Assembly (NCBI GenBank): GCA_016795465.1
Contig: JAEUHK010000131.1
Coordinates: forward strand, 1-64,000
DNA from: Verrucomicrobiaceae bacterium
GTDB taxonomy: Bacteria > Verrucomicrobiota > Verrucomicrobiia > Verrucomicrobiales > Verrucomicrobiaceae
Length of the DNA: 64,000 nt
Direction: 5' to 3'
Both the position numbers and the translations under genes were made by a program. The stretch's first letter is position 1; each line of letters starts with the position of its first letter. Under the pieces are notes generated by a model. The model was not told where the DNA came from. It searched no databases and saw only the letters and a list, made by a program, of their open reading frames with translations. This document shows, piece after piece, positions 34,172 to 42,902 of the stretch.

Positions 34172-34259
34172 TTTTGTATCAGAACGCGGTCCGGAGGGGA
34201 AGCATCGTTTAGGGTGGGGAAGGCAAGAGAGCCGGGCGGCGGGCCGTATGCTCGGCGTT

Positions 34260-36878
34260 ATGCTTCGTCCGCTTCTTATCGCCATGCTCGCCTCCGGCCC
34301 TGTTTGGGCTGCTGGAGCCGTTTTGACCTTCGAAAAGGATGTGCGCCCGATTTTGAAGGCAAACTGCTTTCATTGCCATGGCGAGGAGGGCGAGACGAAA
34401 GGCGGTCTGGATGTGCGGCTGGCCCGTTTTCTGCAAAAAGGCGGCGAGAGCGGCCCGGCGATCGTTCCGGGCGATGCGGCGAAAAGCCATCTGATCGAGC
34501 TGGTGAAGGCCGGCGAGATGCCGAAGGGCAAAACGAAGCTCAAAGAGCGCGACATCGCGATTTTGGAGCAGTGGATCGCCGGCGGGGCCAAGACGGCTAG
34601 GCCGGAGCCGGAGACGCTGGGACCCGAGCATGCCTTTACGGATGAGGAACGGGCTTGGTGGTCGCTGCAGCCGATTTCGTCGCAGACCCGCAAGAGCTTC
34701 GATGGCTTCATTGAGGCCAAATTGATCGAAAAAGGGCTCTCGTTCTCCCGCGAGGCTGATCCGGCGACCTTCATCCGCCGGGCGTCGTTTGACCTGCTGG
34801 GCCTGCCGCCGACGCCGCAGGAGGTGGAGGCCTTTGTGGCCGACTCGATCCGTGATTCCGATGGTGCTGCACGGGCCTTGATCGACCGCCTGCTGGCCTC
34901 GCCGCACTACGGCGAGCGTTGGGGCCGTCACTGGCTGGATGCGGCCGGATACGCGGACAGCGAGGGCTTTGGCGAGAAGGATCTGGAGCGGAAGTGGGCC
35001 TGGAAGTATCGCGACTATGTCATCAATGCGCTGAACAAGGACAAGCCCTTCGACCAGTTCGTGCGCGAGCAGCTCGCAGGCGATGAGATGGTGCCGCAGC
35101 CGTATAAAAACCTCTCTGCCGATGCCATCGAGAAGCTCGCGGCCACCGGCTTCCTCCGCATGGCGCCGAATGGCACCGGCGAGATGAACGACGCGGCCAC
35201 GCAGAACGCGAACATCGCTGACACGATCAAGATGGTGGGCACTTCGTTGTATGGCCTGACCATCGGCTGCGCCCAGTGCCATGATCATCGCTACGATCCG
35301 ATCTCGCAGGCGGACTACTACCGGCTGCGGGCGGTCTTTGAGCCGGGTTTTGACACGAAGGCCTGGCGGAGCACGCAGGGCAGGCTTGTTTCGCTCCTCA
35401 CGGATGCTCAAGCGGCCGAGTCCGCGAAGATTGAGGCGGAGGCGAAGAAGCTCGATGCCGCCCGCTTGGTGAAGCAGGAGGAGTTCATCACGGAAGTGCT
35501 GGAGAAGGAACTGCTCAAAGCCCCCGAGAAGGATCGCGAGGCCCTGCGCACGGCTTACCGCGCCGAGGTGAAGAAGCGCACCGCGGATCAAACGAAGCTG
35601 CTGAAGGCCTGGCCACGCATCAACCAGCTCAGCGCCGGGTCGCTCTACCTTTACGACACGACTTACAAGACCAAGCACGCCGACACGCTGAAGAAGATGA
35701 CCGAGGAAGCGACCGCTGTGCGGGCTAAGAAGCCGCTGGAGGAGTTCGTCCATGCTTTTACGGAGGTGCCGAAGGCCAAGCCGGAACTCATTCCGGCCAC
35801 CTTTGTCTTCAACCGCGGCAACCACGACCAGCCGAAGGACAAGGTCGGCCCGGGTGAGCTGACCGTGCTGGCCGGTCAGCGGAAGATCGATCTGCCGGAA
35901 AAAGATCCGAAGCTGGCCACAAGTGGTCGGCGGCTGGCCCTAGCGAACGCTTTGACCGATGGCAAACATCCGCTGCTGGCCCGCGTGATGGTGAACCGCG
36001 TGTGGATGCATCACTTCGGCAAAGGCATCGTGGCCAGCCCCGGGGATTTCGGCCAGCTCGGCAGTCAGCCGACGCATCCGGAACTGCTCGACTGGCTGGC
36101 AGCGGAGTTCATGCGCGGCGGCTGGAGCTTGAAGCAGCTTCATCGCCTCATCATGACCTCGCGCACCTATCGCCAGGCCTCGACGCGGGATGATAAGCGC
36201 GACCTGATCGACCCGGACAACCTTTACCTCAGCCGCATGAACGTCCGCCGCCTGGAGGCGGAGACGCTGCGTGACTCGCTGCTGGCCATCAGCGGTAAAT
36301 TGAACCCGAAAATAGGCGGCGCACCCGTGCCGGTGATGTACAACGAAGAGGGACAGGTGGTCATCGGCATTGACACGACCGACACCGCCGGGCGCCCCAC
36401 TGGCAAGGTCATCCCGATGAATGGGGATGAGTTCCGCCGCAGCATCTACGTGCAGGCCCGCCGCTCGCGTCCGCTGGAGATGTTTGCCACCTTTGACGCC
36501 CCGGTGATGGAGCCGAGTTGCGATGCACGGGCCGTGACGACGGTGAGTCCGCAGAGTCTCCTGCTCATGAACAGCGCCACGATGCGGGTGCATGCCCAGC
36601 AGTTCGCGCAGCGGGTGGAAAGCGAGGGCGGGAAGGATTTGCCCGATCAGGTGCGGCTGGCGTGGAGGCTGGTGAATGGGCGAAATGCTTCCGAGTCGGA
36701 TGTGCAGGAGAGTGTGGAGTTTGTGAAGTCACAGACCGAGTTTTACAAAGTGAACCCCACGCCACTGGAGGTTCAGCTTGGAGCGCCGTCGAAGACGCCC
36801 GGTGATCCCGCGTTTCTCGGTTTGACAGCACTTTGCCATGCTCTGATGAGCAGCAATGCGCTGCTGTATGTGGATTGA
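34260..36878 (+). CDS. PSCyt1-DUF1549-DUF1553 secreted protein (Planctomycete-type cytochrome c domain)
   Basis: 872 residues from the ATG at 34260 (MLRPLLIAMLASGPVWA); an in-frame ATG 12 bp upstream is also possible. A cytochrome c-like domain near 22-110 has one CxxCH haem site (C36-x-x-C39-H40). DUF1549 follows at about 135-340 (FIRRASFDLLGLPPTPQEVE). A charged coiled stretch lies at about 375-480. DUF1553 is C-terminal (NRVWMHHFGKGIVASPGDFG, LLDWLAAEFMRGGWSLKQLH). Such proteins are abundant in Planctomycetota and Verrucomicrobiota and usually paired with a DUF1501 gene; none follows here. Biochemical role is not established, though a link to glycan processing is often proposed. It is divergent from the PL8 gene. 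Confidence 0.9.
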   Translation: MLRPLLIAMLASGPVWAAGAVLTFEKDVRPILKANCFHCHGEEGETKGGLDVRLARFLQKGGESGPAIVPGDAAKSHLIELVKAGEMPKGKTKLKERDIAILEQWIAGGAKTARPEPETLGPEHAFTDEERAWWSLQPISSQTRKSFDGFIEAKLIEKGLSFSREADPATFIRRASFDLLGLPPTPQEVEAFVADSIRDSDGAARALIDRLLASPHYGERWGRHWLDAAGYADSEGFGEKDLERKWAWKYRDYVINALNKDKPFDQFVREQLAGDEMVPQPYKNLSADAIEKLAATGFLRMAPNGTGEMNDAATQNANIADTIKMVGTSLYGLTIGCAQCHDHRYDPISQADYYRLRAVFEPGFDTKAWRSTQGRLVSLLTDAQAAESAKIEAEAKKLDAARLVKQEEFITEVLEKELLKAPEKDREALRTAYRAEVKKRTADQTKLLKAWPRINQLSAGSLYLYDTTYKTKHADTLKKMTEEATAVRAKKPLEEFVHAFTEVPKAKPELIPATFVFNRGNHDQPKDKVGPGELTVLAGQRKIDLPEKDPKLATSGRRLALANALTDGKHPLLARVMVNRVWMHHFGKGIVASPGDFGQLGSQPTHPELLDWLAAEFMRGGWSLKQLHRLIMTSRTYRQASTRDDKRDLIDPDNLYLSRMNVRRLEAETLRDSLLAISGKLNPKIGGAPVPVMYNEEGQVVIGIDTTDTAGRPTGKVIPMNGDEFRRSIYVQARRSRPLEMFATFDAPVMEPSCDARAVTTVSPQSLLLMNSATMRVHAQQFAQRVESEGGKDLPDQVRLAWRLVNGRNASESDVQESVEFVKSQTEFYKVNPTPLEVQLGAPSKTPGDPAFLGLTALCHALMSSNALLYVD

Positions 36879-36881
36879 GGG

Positions 36882-37301
36882 TTACGCCGTCAGCTCGCAA
36901 GTGGTGGCGGTCTCAGGCAAGTCGTGCAGGGCCTGATCACCACGCAAACGCAGCAGTGAGGAAAGCGTGAGGCGGTTTGAGGAGATGAGGTGGACGACTT
37001 TTCTCGCGATGGCTTGCATGGCCGGGCTGGCGAGGCGCTGCGACCACTCGCGGAAGTCACGCAGCGCCCACAGGCACATCACCCAGGCTCCGGCACCTTG
37101 CCAGAGATAGCCTTCATCGCTCAGGACGATGATTTCCTGGTCGGCGTGGAGTTGATCGATCATCGGGCAGCGTTGCCTGGCCTGCGGTGAGTCGTAAGGG
37201 ATGAACTCCAGCCGCACAAAGGCCGGCTGGGCCGACAGCCAACGGCGCACGCTGCTGCACAGGCCGCAGCGGGCGTCATAGAAGAGGGTGAGGGTGGTCA
37301 T
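36882..37301 (-). CDS. DCC-family (DUF393) thiol-disulfide oxidoreductase-like protein
   Basis: 139 residues from the ATG at 37301. The DUF393 signature lies at the N-terminus: LFYDARCGLCSSVRRWL with the C12-x-x-C15 pair. A tryptophan/alanine-rich middle follows (GYLWQGAGAWVMCLWAL). The family has a thioredoxin-like fold and presumed redox role, but no defined substrate. The start overlaps the 3' end of the upstream membrane-protein gene by 26 bp, so they form one transcription unit. Confidence 0.85.
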   Translation of the reverse strand: MTTLTLFYDARCGLCSSVRRWLSAQPAFVRLEFIPYDSPQARQRCPMIDQLHADQEIIVLSDEGYLWQGAGAWVMCLWALRDFREWSQRLASPAMQAIARKVVHLISSNRLTLSSLLRLRGDQALHDLPETATTCELTA

Positions 37302-37743
37302 GGCAGGGCGGTGGTTTGCGAGGTTCCAACCGGCAACGGGCATAAGCTGCAACGGAGCCGGTCACGCCTGTGAAAAGCAGCTCTGGCAGCAGGACCTCGA
37401 TGAAGTTGAAGCTTCCATTCAAGGCCAGCACCGTGCCCAAGTGAATGATGGTGAAAGTGATCGCTGCAGCCATGCCTGCCACCCATGCGGTGGCAGGTTT
37501 TCGAAGATGCGATGTGTCGGCGACGATCAAATCCACCGGGAGAAAGATCAGCAACCAGGCACCGGCGATCACGATGCCCGAGGCGATGGCGAAGATTCCA
37601 AGAGTCCAGAAGGCGGTCAGCATGGTGGTGGAGGTGAAGGCGGCGTAGAAGCCGCTGACGATCCACGCTGTTACGTTGCAAGCCGCCCAACCAATCGCCA
37701 TCGCCATGGAGGAGAGTTTTGCTTTGTGGCGGAAGGTTTTCAC
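37276..37743 (-). CDS. Small integral membrane protein (about four helices)
   Basis: 155 residues, starting at a GTG that overlaps the preceding stop as GTGA; an ATG 14 codons later would also work. Four hydrophobic segments: AMAIGWAACNVTAWIVSGFY, FWTLGIFAIASGIVIAGAWL, WVAGMAAAITFTIIHLGTVL, and the ELLFTGVTGSVAAYA region. The tail is Pro/His-rich. No family recognised. It is coupled to its upstream neighbour and overlaps the DCC gene, suggesting they work together in the membrane. Confidence 0.75.
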   Translation of the reverse strand: MKTFRHKAKLSSMAMAIGWAACNVTAWIVSGFYAAFTSTTMLTAFWTLGIFAIASGIVIAGAWLLIFLPVDLIVADTSHLRKPATAWVAGMAAAITFTIIHLGTVLALNGSFNFIEVLLPELLFTGVTGSVAAYARCRLEPRKPPPCHDHPHPLL

Positions 37744-38156
37744 AGCGTGTCGAGAGCATTGGCTGGACGTGGCATGCGCATGACGGGCGGCACGGGAGGT
37801 GGCATGGCGCCGAGGTGTGCACGCTTCCGCATGCGGGTGAAGAGGTAGAGATTGAAGAAGTGCATGCCGCCGAGGGCGAGCAGCACGATGCCCATCTTCG
37901 AGCTGAGCACTTCGAAGACGCCTCGCGCGTCGAGGATCTCCTCGGTGGTCTTGAGGTAGAGGGAAACGAAGCCGATGTTCACGAGGTAAAAGCCGACGAC
38001 GAGCAGGTGGTTCACGCTGTCGGCGAGCTCGGTGTTGCCGTGGAAGCATTCGACGAGGAAGACGCGGCCGTTTTTGTGCAGCGTGCGGGCCACCCAGACG
38101 GTCATGCTGACCGCGAGGGCGAGGTAGAGGGCATAGGTGAGGACAGTTTCGTTCAT
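37740..38156 (-). CDS. Integral membrane protein, function unknown
   Basis: 138 residues from the ATG at 38156 (MNETVLTYALYLALAVSM). Three likely transmembrane helices: TYALYLALAVSMTVWVA, HLLVVGFYLVNIGFVSLYL, and SSKMGIVLLALGGMHFFNLY. A proline-rich cytoplasmic tail follows (MPPPVPPVMRMPRP). It lies 31 bp after the desaturase gene and is coupled to the next membrane gene by GTGA. I do not recognise the family. Confidence 0.75.
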   Translation of the reverse strand: MNETVLTYALYLALAVSMTVWVARTLHKNGRVFLVECFHGNTELADSVNHLLVVGFYLVNIGFVSLYLKTTEEILDARGVFEVLSSKMGIVLLALGGMHFFNLYLFTRMRKRAHLGAMPPPVPPVMRMPRPANALDTL

Positions 38157-38187
38157 GATGTGTGGTGTGGTTTGGGTTTCAAAGACC

Positions 38188-39141
38188 TCAAAGGAGGTCA
38201 AAAGAGGTGCTAAGCCGGCGGATGGGGCGTGAGCGGGGCAGGGGACGGCGCTCGGGCCGTGGCGGGAGGTTTTTCGGAAGCCGCACGTCCCAAGCGAGAC
38301 CGAGGCGGCGGAGAAGGGCGATGAACCACCAGCCCGGATCGTGCTGGCCCTGGCGCAAGCCGAGGCGTGCGGATTTGGGATAGGCGTGGTGGTTGTTGTG
38401 CCAGCACTCGCCCATGGTCAGCAGGCCCAGGTGGGGCAGGTTGAAACCTTGCACGGCGTGGCCTTCGAGGTGCCAGTCCCGCTGGCCGAGGTTATGTGCG
38501 AGGTGCCCGATGAGCCAGTGCCCGGTCAGCGAGGTCACGATGCGCACGCTGATGCCCCACACGATCCACGGCCAGCCTCCGAAGTAGTGAAGCACGAGGG
38601 CGAGCGGGAGTTGCTGGAGCATCCAGGTGCGTTGCAAGAGGCGATAGAAGGGATCGCTGGCTACATCGGGTTCGATTTCGAGTCGCGGTGGGTTTTCGAG
38701 TCGAATCTCCGCATGCAGATTCCACCACGCATCGCACCAAAAGCCGGCTCGATGAATGAAGAAGGGATGACAATGGCCGTGACGCTGCGCCCAGTCGCGG
38801 ATCTCGTGGAGGTAGATCATGCCGAAAGGCCCGCCCATGCCCACCAGCGTCCCGAAATACACGAGGAGCCTCTCTAGCCATTTCGGGCATTCAAAGCTTC
38901 GATGAATCAGCAACCGGTGCAGCCCGACAGTATACCCGAGGCAAAGCGTGACCACCGTGAGCATGGCTGAGAGCAGCACCGGCGTCTCGCCGAAGGTCAT
39001 CGCTCCACCAACGATGGCGATGAGCAAATGAGCGAAGAACCAGAGCGACTTCTTTGGCGACCACACGACTTGGCCTGCGTCCGGGTTGGTTAGAGCCGAC
39101 ATGGCGTGCATGCGGTGGACTTCGTTGTCGTGGGTTTGCAT
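38188..39141 (-). CDS. Membrane fatty acid (acyl-CoA type) desaturase
   Basis: 317 residues. Histidine boxes of the delta-9 desaturase family: GLHRLLIHRSF (HxxxxH) in the N-terminal half and ECWHNNHHAYP (HxxHH) in the C-terminal half. The central box is atypical (RDWAQRHGHCHPFF). About four hydrophobic stretches are visible (e.g. LWFFAHLLIAIVGGAM). Such enzymes introduce a cis double bond into a fatty acyl chain using a di-iron centre, changing membrane fluidity. It lies directly after a GbsR-like regulator gene and before two membrane proteins and a DCC thiol protein. Confidence 0.86.
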   Translation of the reverse strand: MQTHDNEVHRMHAMSALTNPDAGQVVWSPKKSLWFFAHLLIAIVGGAMTFGETPVLLSAMLTVVTLCLGYTVGLHRLLIHRSFECPKWLERLLVYFGTLVGMGGPFGMIYLHEIRDWAQRHGHCHPFFIHRAGFWCDAWWNLHAEIRLENPPRLEIEPDVASDPFYRLLQRTWMLQQLPLALVLHYFGGWPWIVWGISVRIVTSLTGHWLIGHLAHNLGQRDWHLEGHAVQGFNLPHLGLLTMGECWHNNHHAYPKSARLGLRQGQHDPGWWFIALLRRLGLAWDVRLPKNLPPRPERRPLPRSRPIRRLSTSFDLL

Positions 39142-39196
39142 GTTGGGAACTTCTAAAGTTTCGGAAAAGAAAGAAACATAAGATCAAAAAAAGGGA

Positions 39197-39721
39197 TCAA
39201 CCGAGGAGCTTCATGGCCCACTGGAGGGCGGAGGCGTGCTTCATGCTGGAAATGGTGTCAGAGACCTTGATGCCGAACTCGACGAACTCCTGCAGTTCCT
39301 TCATTTGCTGGTGGAAATCGCGGCCAGGGCCCTTCGACTCGGCTTTGGTGCGTTCGGCGCAGGATTTGAGGACTTCGAGGGCGGGGACGATTTCGCGGCG
39401 TTTGCGCTCTTTGGCGATGGTGATGACCATCTTCCACACGTCCTTCTCCGCTTGGAAATACTCTTTTCGCTCGCCTTTGCGGTGGATGATCTGGATGAGG
39501 CCCCAGCCGACGAGTTCGCGGAGGTTGGTGTTGGCGTTTCCGCGGCTGATCTGGAGCTTTTCCATGATTTCATCCGTGTACATGGGCTCCGGGGCCGTCA
39601 TGAGCAGGGCGTGAATTTGAGCCATGGTGCGATTGATGCCCCAGTGGCTGCCGAGGGCTCCCCACTGGGCGACGAAGTCATCGCGGGCGGCTTCCCATTC
39701 GGCTGGTGTGGTGGCTGGCAT
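39197..39721 (-). CDS. GbsR/MarR-family transcriptional regulator
   Basis: 174 residues. A winged helix-turn-helix spans about 30-100 (TMAQIHALLMTAPEPMYTDEIMEKLQISRGNANTNLRELVGWGLIQ...RKGERKEYF), followed by a long C-terminal helix with a dimerisation look (ALEVLKSCAERTKAESKGPG). The family includes choline-responsive GbsR. It precedes the desaturase gene by 55 bp in the same direction, so it probably controls it. Confidence 0.87.
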   Translation of the reverse strand: MPATTPAEWEAARDDFVAQWGALGSHWGINRTMAQIHALLMTAPEPMYTDEIMEKLQISRGNANTNLRELVGWGLIQIIHRKGERKEYFQAEKDVWKMVITIAKERKRREIVPALEVLKSCAERTKAESKGPGRDFHQQMKELQEFVEFGIKVSDTISSMKHASALQWAMKLLG

Positions 39722-39789
39722 TGTGATTTCAGATAGTTCTGAAAGATGGGTGATGCAAGCGGAGAAACGCGAGGTCTTGCTTTCGGCGC

Positions 39790-39822
39790 AAAAAAACGCG
39801 GGAGCCGGTGAAGGCTCCCGCG
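39790..39822 (-). terminator. Rho-independent terminator of the rpoA-rplQ unit
   Basis: On the minus strand a perfect 10-bp stem (CGCGGGAGCC / GGCTCCCGCG) with a TTCACC loop is followed by seven T residues. It lies 21 bp past the rplQ stop. Confidence 0.93.
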
Positions 39823-39843
39823 TGTGGGATGATGATGCTCGTC

Positions 39844-40356
39844 TTATTCGGCAGCAGCGGCCTTTTTCTTGGCGGGAGCCTTTTTGGCAGCCGCTTTCTT
39901 GGCCGGGGCCTTCTTCTTGGCGGCCGGAGCGGCTTCTTCAGCCGGGGCAGCGTCGCCTTCAGGGGCGGCTTCAGCAGGAGCAGCAGCGGCCTTCGGGACG
40001 AAGGCGTCCACCCACTCGATGTAGGCCATCGGGGCGGAGTCGCTGCGGCGCTGGCCGAGCTTGGTGATGCGGGTGTAGCCGCCGGCGCGGTCCTTGGAGG
40101 CCGGGGCGATCTCTTCGAAGAGCTTCTTCACCACGTCTTTGTGGCGGAGGTAGCTCACCGCATTGCGGCGGGCGTGCAGCGTGCCAGCTTTGCCGAGGGT
40201 GACCATTTTTTCCGCGAAGGGGCGGACGGCTTTGGCCTTGGCGAGCGTGGTGCGGATGCGGCGGTGTTCGATGAGCGAGATGACGAGGTTCATCAGCAGG
40301 GCGTCGCGATGGTCCTGCTTGCGCTGAAGTTTGATGGTTTTCCTTCCGTGTTTCAT
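39844..40356 (-). CDS. rplQ: 50S ribosomal protein L17 with Lys/Ala-rich tail
   Basis: 170 residues. The core L17 sequence spans 1-118 (MKHGRKTIKLQRKQDHRDAL, RIRTTLAKAKAVRPFAEKMV, AGGYTRITKLGQRRSDSAPM). It is followed by about 50 residues of Ala/Glu then Ala/Lys repeats (AAPAAKKKAPAKKAAAKKAP). L17 is a large-subunit protein near the exit tunnel. The basic low-complexity tail lengthens the protein beyond the roughly 120-130 residues usual in bacteria. It is co-transcribed with rpoA, 38 bp downstream of it, and followed by a strong terminator. Confidence 0.97.
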   Translation of the reverse strand: MKHGRKTIKLQRKQDHRDALLMNLVISLIEHRRIRTTLAKAKAVRPFAEKMVTLGKAGTLHARRNAVSYLRHKDVVKKLFEEIAPASKDRAGGYTRITKLGQRRSDSAPMAYIEWVDAFVPKAAAAPAEAAPEGDAAPAEEAAPAAKKKAPAKKAAAKKAPAKKKAAAAE

Positions 40357-40394
40357 GTCCTGTTAGTGCGTTCCTTTGATGCTTGGGTTGATTC

Positions 40395-41510
40395 TTACTC
40401 GTCTTCGTCGTCGAGATGGCTGTCCACCAGCTTGGTGAAGCCAGCGGCGTCCGCGATGTCCTCTTCGTCATCGGCGAGCATGCTGCTGCGGGCGAGGAGG
40501 GACACGCCGCCAGGGATGGGCTCAAGCAGCGCGGGATCGAATTTCATGCCGAGAGACAGACCAAGCTCGGCGAGCTTTTCCTTGATCTCGGTGAGGGACT
40601 TCTTGCCGAAGTTGCGGTAGCGCAGCATCTCGGACTCCGTCTTCATGGCGAGCTGGCCGACGGAGGTGATGTTGGCGTTGTTGAGGCAGTTGGCGGCGCG
40701 GACGGAGAGCTCGATCTCGTTGACGCTCATGTTGAGCAGTTTGCGCAGCTCGGCGTTTTCTTCGCTCTGGGCTTCCGGGGCGGCCTCGAACTCGACGGCC
40801 TTGTCGTCGTAGTTCACGAAGACGTCGAGGTGGTGGCGGAGGATGGCGGCGGACTGGAGAAGGGCGTCCTGCGGGGAGATGCGGCCATCGGTCCACACGT
40901 CGAGCACGAGCTTGTCATAGTCCGTGTTCTGGCCGACGCGGGTGTTTTCGACGGCATACTTCACGCGGGTGACCGGGGAGTAGATGCTGTCGATCGGAAT
41001 AACGCCGATGGGGGTGTCAGCACGCTTGTTTTCTTCCCAGGTGGCGAAACCGCGGCCGACGCGGACTTCGAACTCGGCCTCGAACTTGGTCTTCTTGTCG
41101 AGGGTGCAGATGATCTGGTCCTTGTTGATGACCTCGTAATGATTGTCGTCCTTGATGTCGCCGGCGGTGACGGTGCCTTCTTTTTCGACGATCAGGGAGA
41201 GGAGGCGGGGCTCCTTGCTCTCGCTGTTGTGGCGGAATTTGATCTTCTTCAGGTTCAGCACGATCTGCACGACGTCTTCGAGCACGCCGGGGATGGTGGA
41301 GAACTCATGCTCCACACCGCGGATCTTCACGGAGGTGATGGAGGCGCCTTCCAGAGAGGAAAGCAGGACGCGGCGGAGGCTGTTGCCGATGGTGTGGCCG
41401 TAACCTTTGTCGAAGGGTTCGGCGACGAACTGGGCGTAGGTATCGGTGGCCGTGGCCTCGTTTTTCACGAGGCGATTCGGCATTTCGAATCGAGCGAGAC
41501 GTGCTGACAT
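40395..41510 (-). CDS. rpoA: DNA-directed RNA polymerase subunit alpha
   Basis: 371 residues from the ATG at 41510 (MSARLARFEMPNRLVKNE); an earlier frame start would add a non-homologous tail. Alpha-NTD: FDKGYGHTIGNSLRRVLLSS (dimerisation and assembly), EFSTIPGVLEDV. Alpha-CTD: SVNEIELSVRAANCLNNANI, MLRYRNFGKKSLTEIKEKLAELGLSLGM. A roughly 40-residue acidic C-terminal extension ends LDDEDE, longer than in E. coli. Unlike the usual rpsM-rpsK-rpsD-rpoA-rplQ order, the gene begins its own unit here and is divergent from the sod gene. Confidence 0.97.
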   Translation of the reverse strand: MSARLARFEMPNRLVKNEATATDTYAQFVAEPFDKGYGHTIGNSLRRVLLSSLEGASITSVKIRGVEHEFSTIPGVLEDVVQIVLNLKKIKFRHNSESKEPRLLSLIVEKEGTVTAGDIKDDNHYEVINKDQIICTLDKKTKFEAEFEVRVGRGFATWEENKRADTPIGVIPIDSIYSPVTRVKYAVENTRVGQNTDYDKLVLDVWTDGRISPQDALLQSAAILRHHLDVFVNYDDKAVEFEAAPEAQSEENAELRKLLNMSVNEIELSVRAANCLNNANITSVGQLAMKTESEMLRYRNFGKKSLTEIKEKLAELGLSLGMKFDPALLEPIPGGVSLLARSSMLADDEEDIADAAGFTKLVDSHLDDEDE

Positions 41511-41768
41511 GATGTGGTTGTTTGTGGCCGGGTTACCTCCGGGCGAGTTTCCTGCGCATCCCGGAGGGAGGCAGGCACGGAGACCAACGGCGAATTGTAG
41601 GGGGAGGCTACTCGCGAGGGGCGGGGATAATGCGGGGTCCGCCTTTGATTGCAAGCGGTGATTTGAGACGAAAATCAGCCCGGCGGGGCCGGGGAATTCG
41701 GCATTCTAGCGCTTGCCCGCCCGGCTCTCCGGTTTACAAAGCGGGCGCGAACCCCACCCCAACACACC

Positions 41769-42383
41769 ATGGCCCACACCCTCCCCCCCCTGCCGTATTC
41801 TTCCAACGCTCTGGAACCCCATATCGACCAGCAGACGATGGAGATCCATCATGGCCGCCATCACAACGCCTACGTGACGAACCTCAACAACGCCATCGCC
41901 GGCAAGGCTGACCTCGAAGCGATGTCCATTGAGGACCTGTGCAAAAACATCTCCAAGCTGCCTGCCGACGTGCAGGGCCCGGTCCGCAACAACGGCGGCG
42001 GTCACTTCAATCACACGCTCTTCTGGAACATCATGGGCCCGAACGCCGGCGGAGCCCCCACCGGTGGCCTCGGTGATGCGATCACGGCCGCCTTCGGCAG
42101 CTTCGATGCCTTCAAGGAAGCCTTTGCCAAGGCAGGTGCCACCCGCTTCGGCTCCGGCTGGGCCTGGCTCGTGGTGAAAGATGGCAAGCTGGCCGTCACC
42201 TCCACGCCAAATCAGGACAATCCGCTCATGGACGGCTCCGGCACGCCGATCCTCGGCTGCGATGTCTGGGAGCACGCCTACTACCTCAAGTATCAGAACA
42301 AGCGCCCGGACTACATCGCCGCCTGGTGGAACACCGTGAACTGGTCCGCCGTCGCCGCGAACTACACCGCCGCCCTCGGCTGA
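41769..42383 (+). CDS. sodA: Superoxide dismutase, Fe/Mn family
   Basis: 204 residues, complete. Metal ligands fit H27 (EIHHGRHH), H82 (NNGGGHFNHTLFW), D165 and H169 (DVWEHAYY). The Gly-Gly ahead of HFNH and the Gln in TSTPNQD are the pattern usual for the Mn form, so Mn or cambialistic use is more likely than strict Fe; that is inferred. It dismutates superoxide to peroxide and oxygen in the cytoplasm. It is divergent from rpoA across 258 bp and followed by a hairpin terminator. Confidence 0.95.
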   Translation: MAHTLPPLPYSSNALEPHIDQQTMEIHHGRHHNAYVTNLNNAIAGKADLEAMSIEDLCKNISKLPADVQGPVRNNGGGHFNHTLFWNIMGPNAGGAPTGGLGDAITAAFGSFDAFKEAFAKAGATRFGSGWAWLVVKDGKLAVTSTPNQDNPLMDGSGTPILGCDVWEHAYYLKYQNKRPDYIAAWWNTVNWSAVAANYTAALG

Positions 42384-42406
42384 ACCGTTCTTTGACTCCT
42401 CGCAAA

Positions 42407-42433
42407 GCGCGGAACGGCCACCCCGTTCCGCGC
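42407..42433 (+). terminator. Hairpin terminator after sod
   Basis: An 11-bp GC-rich stem (GCGCGGAACGG / CCGTTCCGCGC) sits 24 bp after the stop codon and is followed by CTTGTCTTT, a weak T-tract. Confidence 0.75.
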
Positions 42434-42448
42434 CTTGTCTTTAAGTTC

Positions 42449-42479
42449 TTCGTCATTCCTCTTTCTGGTTTCGTCATTC
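42449..42479. repeat. 31-bp direct repeat, left copy
   Basis: It starts and ends with TTCGTCATTC. It matches the copy at 42903-42933 at 27 of 31 positions. The two copies flank the small gene at 42484-42801. Confidence 0.8.
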
Positions 42480-42483
42480 ACCT

Positions 42484-42801
42484 GTGGCACTCGTCCTCCA
42501 TAAGCTCCGCAGCGGCCTGATCTACTCGCAGGCCTTTGCCGACTACTTGGAGTCGAAGCACAACATCGAGCACTTCGGGCACCCGGGGGAGGTCTTGCAC
42601 CTCGACTACGTCCGCTGCAGCCAGGGCGATCTCGCCGGGCAGGAGTGGTGGCAGCTCGAGTGGCTCAGCGGCATGAACGCTCCCACCGAGCACCGTCACC
42701 AAATCGGTGACGTGGAGGTGTACATCCCGAAACAAGCCATGCGGGGGCTGAAAAGCCGCTGGCTCCATTCCGACGGGAAGAACGTGGTGGTCAAAAAATG
42801 A
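42484..42801 (+). CDS. Hypothetical protein, 105 residues
   Basis: The reading frame starts at GTG 42484 (MALVLHKLRSGLIYSQ), five bases after the left 31-bp repeat. It is a soluble-looking, Trp-rich protein (GQEWWQLEWLSGM, KSRWLHSDGKNVVVKK) with no signal peptide. No family recognised. It is flanked by 31-bp direct repeats and further GAATGACGAA words, so it may be a mobile or cassette-like gene; codon use looks like its neighbours. Confidence 0.6.
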   Translation: MALVLHKLRSGLIYSQAFADYLESKHNIEHFGHPGEVLHLDYVRCSQGDLAGQEWWQLEWLSGMNAPTEHRHQIGDVEVYIPKQAMRGLKSRWLHSDGKNVVVKK

Positions 42802-42902
42802 CGAAACCCGAATGGCGAATGACGAATGAAGCCCAAATGGCCGAAATCCGAAGCCCGATGAGCCCTTTCGCACCTGATGGGTCATTCCGACTTCGACATT
42901 GA

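Noticed and set aside
34209..35825. 538-codon minus-strand frame
   Set aside because: Antisense to the PSCyt1-DUF1549-DUF1553 gene, whose motifs are unambiguous.
40416..41507. 363-codon plus-strand frame
   Set aside because: Exact antisense shadow of rpoA.
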